NCBI GenBank assembly: GCA_021803885.1
Contig: JAJZKY010000249.1
Coordinates: 1-6,827, forward strand
Source: Planctomycetota bacterium
GTDB taxonomy: Bacteria > Planctomycetota > Phycisphaerae > WQYP01 > JAJZKY01
Direction: 5' to 3'
DNA: 6,827 nt
A model generated the notes under the pieces. That model searched no databases and was not told the DNA's origin. It was given only the letters and a program-made list of their open reading frames with translations. Shown here one piece after another: positions 1-5,420 of this stretch; the stretch's first letter is position 1; each line of letters starts with the position of its first letter. The position numbers were made by a program, and so were the translations under genes.

Positions 1-126
1 AGATTGAAAATTTGCGTTTGCCTTCTTCCCTCCATCCATTGCAATCTGGGTGCGATCCGATGCAAATGATCCAGCTCGCCCGGCGGTTCTGGTTCTAGGC
101 TGAAGGATCGGCGGCTGGTTCTCACG
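1..126 (+). repeat. Left arm of a perfect 126-bp inverted repeat
   Basis: Bases 1-126 are the exact reverse complement of 1097-1222; position n pairs with 1223-n, and I checked it base by base with no mismatch. After one mismatch (127 against 1096) pairing resumes for 128-134 against 1089-1095, so the similarity reaches about 134 bp and ends inside the palindrome CCGCGG. The arm lies upstream of the truncated permease and shows no convincing reading frame. It touches the first base of the window, so it may continue to the left. I see no transposase, terminal-repeat signature or target duplication, so it is not called a mobile element. Confidence 0.95.
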
Positions 127-256
127 GGCCGCGGCCGGAAAAATTTCTCGCATTTGCACCCTGTCCGTGCAATGGCTCCATTCGGGACCTTGATCGTCCT
201 GACACCGCGGGACCTTTGTCCTTCGGTATCTTGATCCCCGTAGTATGGAGGCTTGC
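127..256 (+). other. 5' leader of the truncated permease gene
   Basis: This non-coding stretch lies between the left repeat arm and the permease start. It holds a 9-bp direct repeat, CGGGACCTT, at 183-191 and 208-216, each followed shortly by GTCCT. This could be a regulatory site or chance. I could not find a convincing -35/-10 pair. The last ten bases contain the Shine-Dalgarno listed separately. Confidence 0.4.
247..251 (+). promoter_or_regulatory. Shine-Dalgarno that fixes the permease start at 257
   Basis: GGAGG at 247-251 lies five bases before the ATG at 257. A second in-frame ATG at 245 overlaps this motif and has no ribosome-binding site of its own, so 257 is the better start. Confidence 0.7.
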
Positions 257-1240
257 ATGGCGGAGACCACATCCAATACCACCAGTTTTCAACCTACCCT
301 GGGCCTCACCGGCCTGACCGTGAACGCCATGGCGCTGATCGCGCCCGGCGCCTTTCTCTGGCTGACGTATTTCATTCAGGCCTCGACCGGAGCCACCGCT
401 CCGGCCATGTGGCTGGGCATCTTCGTGGCCTTGCTGCTCTGCCTGGCCACCGCGATATCCTATGCCGAGTTATCCAAGCTGTATCCCGGAACCGGCAGCA
501 GTTATTACTTTGCCGAGCAGGCGTTTTTAAGTCATGAAAAGGGCTGGAAGTATGCCCGTATTTCCAAGTTCATCGTCGGCTGGGCTTCGCATCTCTACTA
601 TTGGGTCTATCCCGGTGTCATGGTCGCCACGCTGGGCATTTTCTGCGGCTATATCGCCGGCACCCTCTGGCCCAATTTCATGAGCGCCTCCAACCCCGGG
701 CCGGCCTTCATGGGCATGATCGCCATTGTGGCCTCTTTTGGCATCGCCTATGTGGCCTATCGCGGCGTGAATGGGTCGACCGCCGTCAGCTTCGCCATCA
801 ATGTCATTCAGATCACGGCCCTGCTGATCTTTTCCGTCATGGCGCTGAATTACCGGCTCAGTCATGCCCCTGGCAGCGTCGGCTACCAATGGGATGCCAC
901 CAGCGGCAATGCCTATGATTATCAGTTTCAAACTAAGACCCAGATGATCAGCGGCGTCGCGACTCCGGTCATTCAGCGTGACGCCAATGGCGTTCCGCTG
1001 CCCGAGATGGGCTCCAACGGCAAGCCGGTGCCTTATACCGTCACGTATCCCAAAACCGATGGGTCCGGCAATTTCCTCTCGCACGGCTCCGCGGCTCGTG
1101 AGAACCAGCCGCCGATCCTTCAGCCTAGAACCAGAACCGCCGGGCGAGCTGGATCATTTGCATCGGATCGCACCCAGATTGCAATGGATGGAGGGAAGAA
1201 GGCAAACGCAAATTTTCAATCTCCCGGATTCAAACTGTAA
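257..1240 (+). CDS. APC-superfamily amino acid permease, truncated, with antisense-derived tail
   Basis: N-terminal part of an inner-membrane permease of the amino acid-polyamine-organocation (APC) superfamily. The product is 327 residues from ATG 257. A TM1-type segment with the break motif ALIAPGAF lies at about 26-33, followed by helices near 50-70, 104-138, 148-166 and 175-197. SYAELSKLYPGTGSSYYF (68-85) is the typical APC TM2-TM3 loop. Residues 198-280 form a hydrophilic region rich in G, N and P, unusually long for the TM5-TM6 loop. Family members have about 12 helices and 450-650 residues, so TM6 onward is absent. From residue 281 (base 1097) the frame reads the reverse complement of the gene's own upstream region, giving a tail rich in R, Q and N with no membrane character. 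The product should be non-functional because the core needs TM1, 3, 6 and 8. It may be a pseudogene or an artefact; the APC assignment itself is firm and the substrate unknown. Confidence 0.8.
   Translation: MAETTSNTTSFQPTLGLTGLTVNAMALIAPGAFLWLTYFIQASTGATAPAMWLGIFVALLLCLATAISYAELSKLYPGTGSSYYFAEQAFLSHEKGWKYARISKFIVGWASHLYYWVYPGVMVATLGIFCGYIAGTLWPNFMSASNPGPAFMGMIAIVASFGIAYVAYRGVNGSTAVSFAINVIQITALLIFSVMALNYRLSHAPGSVGYQWDATSGNAYDYQFQTKTQMISGVATPVIQRDANGVPLPEMGSNGKPVPYTVTYPKTDGSGNFLSHGSAARENQPPILQPRTRTAGRAGSFASDRTQIAMDGGKKANANFQSPGFKL
1097..1222 (-). repeat. Right arm of the perfect 126-bp inverted repeat
   Basis: This is the exact reverse complement of 1-126. It begins right after permease codon 280 and supplies the last 42 or so codons before the stop at 1238-1240. 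The left border is next to CCGCGG at 1089-1094, which also occurs at 129-134 in the other arm. Because that hexamer is its own reverse complement, it could have served as the pairing point for a strand switch. Sequence after 1222 cannot be compared with its partner, which would lie left of the window. Confidence 0.95.
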
Positions 1241-1344
1241 ATAAAACCTAAGGAAACCCTAAAGAAAGAATTTATAAGGCTAGGAATTCAAATTTGGAAT
1301 TGGACTTCCGTCATCAAATAACCCAAACATGGAATTACGATCCC

Positions 1345-1360
1345 CGCAATGATCGTTGCG
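1345..1360. promoter_or_regulatory. 16-bp near-perfect palindrome, possible operator
   Basis: CGCAATGATCGTTGCG is a palindrome with one mismatched pair (T/G), centred on GATC and placed about 135 bases before the porin start. The shape suits a dimeric repressor site. As RNA it would form a six-pair stem with a GAUC loop. No binding protein can be named, and chance is possible. Confidence 0.3.
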
Positions 1361-1458
1361 ATGGTTGTCTGATTACGATCCGGAGCCGGTCGTGGCGGAC
1401 CGCAATCATCTTCTCGCCTCCCTGATAGAGCGTGAGCCTGGTGTGGATTCAAAAATCA

Positions 1459-1475
1459 CCGCCGCGTCGCGGCGG
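1459..1475 (+). promoter_or_regulatory. GC-rich hairpin just before the porin ribosome-binding site
   Basis: Two 8-base arms (CCGCCGCG and CGCGGCGG) are separated by a single T; in RNA the innermost pairs would open to form the loop. The hairpin ends about five bases before the GGAG at 1480-1483. It could affect message stability or translation start. It is not followed by a T-run, so it is not a terminator. Confidence 0.35.
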
Positions 1476-1494
1476 AAACGGAGACGAAACGATC

Positions 1495-2664
1495 ATGAAA
1501 TCATTCACTGCCTTATTTCCGCGGCCGGCGAGCGCTCGCCGCCGGGGCTGGATTTTCTTCTTTTGCGCCGCATTGGCCGGCCTGCTTGGCCCAACCCAAC
1601 GGTTGGCGGCCCAGATTTCATTAACCATGCCTTCCCCGATTGAAATTCCCGCCGGGCCGCTGGGAAACTGGGGACTCTCCGGAGTCGTCAGCTATGCCGG
1701 CCTCGCCACGCCCAACCAATACGGAGCGGAAAAAAATGGCGGCGACCTGACTAACGGCTTCGCCATTTTGCAAAAAACCACGGGACAATGGCAATTTTTT
1801 GTCATGGCCGGAGGCTATGCCTATCCCGCCCTGGGCGCGGGCCGGTTGACAACCACACAGTACACCCAGTTTTTCGGCCTGGTGCCGGAAGCTTACGCGG
1901 AATATGTCTTCAATCCCCACTGGTCCATTGAAGCCGGCAAGCTGCCCACGCTCATCGGCCAGGAAAGCACCTGGTCTTATCTGAACTACAACATTCAGCG
2001 CGGGCTGGTCTGGAACGATATGGAAAATCTGATCAGCCGGGCGGCGCAGCTCAACATGAACTACGGCAAGTGGACCGTAAATCTGCAATATGGCGACGGC
2101 TTTTACGCCGGCTATCATTTTGGCGCGCCGTCGGCGGCGATCGCCTATGCCATAAATGCCAAAAACACGTTTACCTTCGTTACCCTGATCCCCAATAAGA
2201 ACACGCCACCCAACGGAACATTTTTTGACGCCAACGCGCAGCTCTATGATTTCATGTACACCTATACCGGCAAGAACTGGTCGTGGACGCCCTACGTGAT
2301 TTTCATGAATTCCCCGGCTTCAACCGCGCGCGGCTACACTTCCGCCGCCCATGGCATGGGCTATGTGCTGCTGGGCGGATACCGCATCAACCCGGAATGG
2401 ATCCTGGGCATGCGGGCGGAATACGCCACCACAAACGGCTCACTGGCCTCGACCAGCGCCAATATGAATATTCTCGGCTACGGTCCCGGCGCCAAGGCGG
2501 TGACCTTTACCCTGACTCCGACCTGGCAGGACAAAGACCTGTTCGCGCGGGGAGAGTTTTCCCTGGTGCATGCCATGGATTATGCCCCCGGCGCGGTCTT
2601 TGGCAAGGGCGGAACGGGCGCCAACGAATTCCGCGGCGCGGCGGAAATCGGAGTCACATTCTGA
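1495..2664 (+). CDS. OmpL-like outer-membrane beta-barrel porin (bbp2-like)
   Basis: Probable outer-membrane channel of 389 residues. The N-terminus is a Sec signal peptide: an RRR charged stretch at 15-17, a hydrophobic core at about 19-32, and likely cleavage after LAA at 37-39. The mature part is made of alternating strands rich in Y, W, F and G, with no hydrophobic helix. It ends in ...EIGVTF, and a terminal phenylalanine is the usual outer-membrane assembly signal. The closing segment with FARGEFSLVHA and ANEFRGAAEIG resembles the putative beta-barrel porin-2 (OmpL-like) family, known to me from Acidobacteriota and related phyla. ATG 1495 was chosen because GGAGAC lies about 10 bases upstream and the signal peptide begins there; an upstream in-frame GTG/CTG-type start at 1432 would add 21 charged residues before the signal. 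It is a single-gene unit closed by a strong terminator. The solute is unknown. Confidence 0.78.
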   Translation: MKSFTALFPRPASARRRGWIFFFCAALAGLLGPTQRLAAQISLTMPSPIEIPAGPLGNWGLSGVVSYAGLATPNQYGAEKNGGDLTNGFAILQKTTGQWQFFVMAGGYAYPALGAGRLTTTQYTQFFGLVPEAYAEYVFNPHWSIEAGKLPTLIGQESTWSYLNYNIQRGLVWNDMENLISRAAQLNMNYGKWTVNLQYGDGFYAGYHFGAPSAAIAYAINAKNTFTFVTLIPNKNTPPNGTFFDANAQLYDFMYTYTGKNWSWTPYVIFMNSPASTARGYTSAAHGMGYVLLGGYRINPEWILGMRAEYATTNGSLASTSANMNILGYGPGAKAVTFTLTPTWQDKDLFARGEFSLVHAMDYAPGAVFGKGGTGANEFRGAAEIGVTF

Positions 2665-2692
2665 AATTAAGCTGCCCGTAAATTACAAGGTC

Positions 2693-2726
2693 ATGGCCGG
2701 AGGCAACCGCCTCCGGCCATTTTTTT
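2693..2726 (+). terminator. Strong intrinsic terminator after the porin gene
   Basis: A perfect 12-bp stem (ATGGCCGGAGGC against GCCTCCGGCCAT) with an AACC loop at 2693-2720 is followed by a run of seven T at 2720-2726. It starts 28 bases after the porin stop codon and separates the porin from the doxX-thiE-permease group. Confidence 0.95.
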
Positions 2727-2736
2727 ATCCTGCCAG

Positions 2737-2766
2737 TGGCGTAAGCGCATTCATATCCTCTATACT
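2737..2766 (+). promoter_or_regulatory. Possible sigma-70-type promoter for the doxX-thiE group
   Basis: TATACT at 2761-2766 is a good -10 element, 26 bases before the doxX ATG. The best -35 at the right distance, TGGCGT at 2737-2742 with an 18-bp spacer, is poor. The placement just after a strong terminator supports a promoter here, but the exact site is uncertain. Confidence 0.4.
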
Positions 2767-2791
2767 GGTGCGGCAGTTCCCAAGGTGATCC

Positions 2792-3151
2792 ATGAATAAA
2801 GTTTTCTACCCTGTGGCTCGCATTCTGCTGGCATTGATTTTTGTGCTTTCCGGCTATAGCAAAATCATGCAATTTGCCGGAACCGAGGCGTTTATGGCCA
2901 AGCTGGGCGTGCCGCTGCCGGCGATCGCGCTGTTTCTGGCCATTGTGATCGAGCTGGCCGGTGGCTTGATGGTGATGGCCGGCTATAAGGTCCGCTGGGT
3001 GGCGGGTATTATGTTTTTGTATGTAATCCCGATCACTTACTATGTTCACCGCCATGACCAGATTCAGATCCTGAAAAACATCTCGATCATGGGCGGATTG
3101 CTGTTGCTGGTGGCGGGCGGCGCCGGAGCGCTGGCGGTGGATAAGAATTAA
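2792..3151 (+). CDS. DoxX-family small membrane protein
   Basis: Inner-membrane protein of 119 residues with four predicted helices at about 5-24, 42-64, 68-85 and 97-115. The first helix carries ARILLALIFVLSGYSKI, and the third-to-fourth helix region has HRHDQIQILKNISIMGGLL, matching the DoxX-family pattern of a charged loop followed by a KN..IMGGLLLL helix. Length is normal for the family. Members are linked to redox or quinone-related roles in some organisms, but the biochemical job of this one cannot be read from sequence. AAGGTGA at 2782-2788 provides a ribosome-binding site just before ATG 2792. It is the first gene after the terminator, followed 53 bp later by thiE, so it probably leads the operon. 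Family confidence is high; function is unknown. Confidence 0.85.
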   Translation: MNKVFYPVARILLALIFVLSGYSKIMQFAGTEAFMAKLGVPLPAIALFLAIVIELAGGLMVMAGYKVRWVAGIMFLYVIPITYYVHRHDQIQILKNISIMGGLLLLVAGGAGALAVDKN

Positions 3152-3163
3152 TTCAGCGGCGGC

Positions 3164-3184
3164 GGGCGCTTTTAAGAAGCGCTC
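3164..3184 (+). promoter_or_regulatory. Hairpin between doxX and thiE
   Basis: Bases 3164-3171 can pair with 3177-3184 (eight pairs, one of them G-U) around a TTAAG loop. It starts 13 bases after the doxX stop. No T-run follows, so termination is unlikely. It may be a stability or processing element, or may affect thiE translation, whose start lies 20 bases downstream. It is not a thiamine-pyrophosphate riboswitch: no THI-box core is visible. Confidence 0.3.
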
Positions 3185-3204
3185 CGAACCCGCCCCCATT
3201 CCGC

Positions 3205-3849
3205 TTGAGCGCCTTTTATCCCATACTCGACCTGGATCTGGCGGCCCGGCGCGGGCATGAACCGGCCGCACTGGCGCGCGGACTGGCCGATGCGGGAGTG
3301 GCATGGCTGCAATTACGAGCGAAAAACCTGCCGGCCGCGCAATTCCTGGCGGCCGCGGACAAGGTATTGAACCGGCTGGCCCAGGCCCCAAATCCGCCGC
3401 GGCTGATTATCAACGACCGCATGGATATCGCGCTGCTTACGGGCGCGCAGGGCGCGCATCTGGGCCAGGATGATCTGCCGCTGGCGGCCGCGGCGCGACT
3501 GCGTCCGCCGGGATTTCATCTGGGGTGGTCCACGCATCATCCGAAACAATTGAGCGCCGCGGCAGCGCTGGGGATCGCGGATTATCTGGCTTATGGACCC
3601 ATTTTTGCCACCCATTCCAAAATCAATCCGGATCCGGTGGTCGGGCTGGAAGGGCTGGCGCAGGCTCGCCAGCTCTATTCCGGGCCGCTGGCCGCGATTG
3701 GCGGCATTACCCCCCAACACTGCACACAGTTGATGCGCGCCGGCGCCAACCTGATCGCGGTCATCGCGGGCTGGCTGGATGATGATGCCCCCCTGACCCG
3801 GGCCCAGGCCTATATGGACGCCTGCGCCGCGGCTGAAAATATCGCTTAG
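3205..3849 (+). CDS. thiE: Thiamine-phosphate synthase
   Basis: Joins the pyrimidine (HMP-PP) and thiazole (THZ-P) units to form thiamine monophosphate in the cytoplasm. The 214-residue length fits the TIM-barrel family. Visible motifs in order: LQLRAK (35-40, pyrophosphate-binding Q, R and K), LIINDRMDIAL (67-77, with N70 and D71), GAHLGQDDLP (83-92, metal-binding aspartate), GWSTHHPKQL (107-116), YGPIFATHSK (130-139, usually TxTK), AAIGGITP (163-170, phosphate-binding glycines) and GANLIAVIAGW (180-190). Two small departures are S138 for Thr and A188 where a Ser is common; neither argues against activity. The start is TTG: there is no in-frame ATG or GTG nearby, and the YPILDLD first strand begins right after it. 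No clear Shine-Dalgarno is seen, so expression may rely on coupling to doxX. No other thi gene is in view. TenI-type regulators share the fold, but the complete motif set favours the enzyme. Confidence 0.9.
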   Translation: MSAFYPILDLDLAARRGHEPAALARGLADAGVAWLQLRAKNLPAAQFLAAADKVLNRLAQAPNPPRLIINDRMDIALLTGAQGAHLGQDDLPLAAAARLRPPGFHLGWSTHHPKQLSAAAALGIADYLAYGPIFATHSKINPDPVVGLEGLAQARQLYSGPLAAIGGITPQHCTQLMRAGANLIAVIAGWLDDDAPLTRAQAYMDACAAAENIA

Positions 3850-3911
3850 CTTTATAGGGCGGAAAAGCATAGACTGTCGCATTAGCGCGTTCTCGTATCC
3901 AACTTCACCCA

Positions 3912-5420
3912 ATGGAAACCGCCGCGTCCCCCGTGAAACCCGGGTTTGTGCAGAGCCTGGGGCTGCTCAGCTCGACCTCGATCGTCGTGGGTTCGATGAT
4001 CGGTTCGGGCATCTTCATCGTCAGCGCCAAAATCAGCCGGCTGGTGGGCTCGCCGGGATTATTGCTGCTGGTTTGGCTGATCACCGGACTGATGACCCTG
4101 ATGGCCGCGCTCAGCTACAGCGAGCTGGCAGCCATGCTGCCCAAGGCCGGCGGCCAGTATGTATATTTGCGCGAGGCCATGGGACCGGTTTTTGGCTTTC
4201 TCTACGGCTGGACTTTTTTCGTGGTCATGCAGACCGGCACCATCGCCGCCGTGGCCATTGCCTTCGCCAAATATCTGGGCGAGCTGGTGCCCTGGGTCTC
4301 GGAGCGGCACTGGCTGTTTTACCTGGGCCATCTGGGACCGATGCCGCTGGGCATAAACACCGAAGAGTGCGCCGCGATCGCCGTGATCGCGCTGCTCACG
4401 GCGATCAATGTGCGCGGAGTAAAATCGGGCGCGCTGGTGCAGAATATTTTTACCACGGCCAAGGTGCTGGGCCTGCTGGGGCTGATTCTGCTGGGGCTGT
4501 TTTTTGCCCGCAATCACGCCGCCATCACCGCCAACTTTCATCACCTCTGGCAAGGCGCCGCCGGACCGCACCCCTACCCCACCGCCAAGGGCGTATTGTG
4601 GCTTTCGACACCGGCGATCATTTTTCTGGCCATGGTGGGGTCGCTGTTTTCTTCGGATTCCTGGTACAACATCGCCTTTGCGGCGGGAGAAGTGAAAAAT
4701 CCCCGGCGCACCCTGCCCTGGGCACTGACGCTGGGCACTGCGCTGGTGACCAGCCTTTATATATTGGCTAATTTTGCCTATTTATTCGTGCTACCCATGC
4801 ACGGCTCCGCGGCCGCGGCCACGGTCATCGGCCGTGGCATACAACATGCGACTGAAGACCGCGTGGCCACGGCCATGGTCTCGATCAGCCTGGGCCATGC
4901 CGGCGCCGTGGTGATGGCGCTGGCGATTCTGGTTTCCACCTTTGGCTGTGATAACGGCCTGATTCTGGCGGGAGCGCGAGTTACCTACGCCATGGCCCGC
5001 GACGGCTTGTTTTTTCGCCGCGCCGGCGAATTACATCCGCGGCATCGCACCCCGGCATGGAGTCTGTGGGCACAAGGCCTCTGGGCCTGCCTGCTGTGTC
5101 TGAGCGGCACCTATAACCAGCTGCTCGAATATGTGATGTTCGCGGTGGTGCTTTTCTATATCCTGACCATTGCCTGCGTATTTATTTTGCGCCGGCGGCG
5201 GCCGGAGTGGCCGCGCCCCTACCGCGCCCTGGGCTACCCCTGGCTGCCGGGCTTGTATATTGCGCTGGCCGGATTTTTTGACTGGCAACTGCTGCGCTAC
5301 ATGCCGGGGTATGCCTATCCGGGCCTGATTCTGGTATTGTTGGGCCTGCCGGTGTACTGGCTCTGGAACCGCCGGCCCAGAATTCCTGAAGGAAATGATC
5401 CGTTGACGGAACCTTTATGA
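3912..5420 (+). CDS. APC-superfamily amino acid permease, LAT/SteT-like
   Basis: Complete inner-membrane permease of 502 residues with about 12 helices, a normal length. TM1 carries the unwound substrate-binding motif GSMIGSGIF (27-35). The TM2-TM3 loop is SYSELAAMLPKAGGQYVYLREA (68-89). In the TM6-TM7 region, SWYNIAFAAGEVKNPRRTLPWAL (250-272) is the hallmark loop, and TM8 has LAGARVTYAMARDGLFF (352-368) followed by HPRHRTPAW (375-383). These features resemble the L-type amino acid transporter branch, including bacterial serine/threonine exchangers, so it probably exchanges or imports neutral amino acids by proton symport or antiport. The exact substrate is not readable. It follows thiE by 62 bp with no terminator and no evident Shine-Dalgarno before ATG 3912. 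Its stop overlaps the start of the next permease. Confidence 0.9.
   Translation: METAASPVKPGFVQSLGLLSSTSIVVGSMIGSGIFIVSAKISRLVGSPGLLLLVWLITGLMTLMAALSYSELAAMLPKAGGQYVYLREAMGPVFGFLYGWTFFVVMQTGTIAAVAIAFAKYLGELVPWVSERHWLFYLGHLGPMPLGINTEECAAIAVIALLTAINVRGVKSGALVQNIFTTAKVLGLLGLILLGLFFARNHAAITANFHHLWQGAAGPHPYPTAKGVLWLSTPAIIFLAMVGSLFSSDSWYNIAFAAGEVKNPRRTLPWALTLGTALVTSLYILANFAYLFVLPMHGSAAAATVIGRGIQHATEDRVATAMVSISLGHAGAVVMALAILVSTFGCDNGLILAGARVTYAMARDGLFFRRAGELHPRHRTPAWSLWAQGLWACLLCLSGTYNQLLEYVMFAVVLFYILTIACVFILRRRRPEWPRPYRALGYPWLPGLYIALAGFFDWQLLRYMPGYAYPGLILVLLGLPVYWLWNRRPRIPEGNDPLTEPL
5401..5420 (+). promoter_or_regulatory. ATGA stop/start overlap, likely translational coupling
   Basis: The second permease's ATG (5417-5419) overlaps the first one's TGA stop (5418-5420). 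A weak Shine-Dalgarno, ACGGA at 5406-5410, lies six bases before the ATG inside the upstream gene. This arrangement usually means ribosomes reinitiate, giving linked production of both proteins. Confidence 0.7.

Larger units (their letters stand above)
1241..1494 (+). other. Intergenic leader before the porin gene
   Basis: This 254-bp stretch has no supported gene. Its first 80 bases or so are clearly AT-rich compared with everything else in the window, and contain GAATTCAAATTTGGAATT around 1284-1301. The second half returns to high GC. A 10-bp direct repeat, ATTACGATCC, occurs at 1334-1343 and 1372-1381. The porin promoter probably lies here, but I cannot name a good -35/-10 pair. No intrinsic terminator follows the truncated permease stop at 1240. 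An open frame starting at 1356 overlaps the porin gene in another frame and looks non-coding. Confidence 0.5.

Noticed and set aside
527..1084. Reverse-strand open frame of 185 codons across the first permease
   Set aside because: It lies antisense to a clear membrane-protein gene; its composition (rich in G, D, H and R) is what reverse-complemented GC-rich membrane codons give, and it has no recognisable motif.
1..1222. Insertion sequence or composite transposon bounded by the inverted repeat
   Set aside because: There is no transposase or recombinase between or beside the arms, the enclosed DNA is a permease gene fragment, and arm ends do not show target-site duplications.
1356..1643. Small + strand open frame of 95 codons before and into the porin gene
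   Set aside because: It has no ribosome-binding site, overlaps the porin signal peptide in another frame, and its sequence is arginine-rich shadow type.
3152..3204. TPP riboswitch before thiE
   Set aside because: The gap is only 53 bases, too short for the aptamer, and the conserved THI-box core is absent.
2654..3391. Reverse-strand open frame of 245 codons
   Set aside because: It runs antisense through the terminator, doxX and the thiE start, all of which are well supported on the + strand; the translated product looks like low-complexity shadow sequence.
3313..3912. Reverse-strand open frame of 199 codons over thiE
   Set aside because: thiE carries the full motif set of its family on the + strand; the opposite frame shows none.
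4073..4771. Second + strand frame of 232 codons inside the LAT-like permease
   Set aside because: It is an out-of-frame shadow rich in R, H and G with no membrane pattern, inside an unbroken permease gene.
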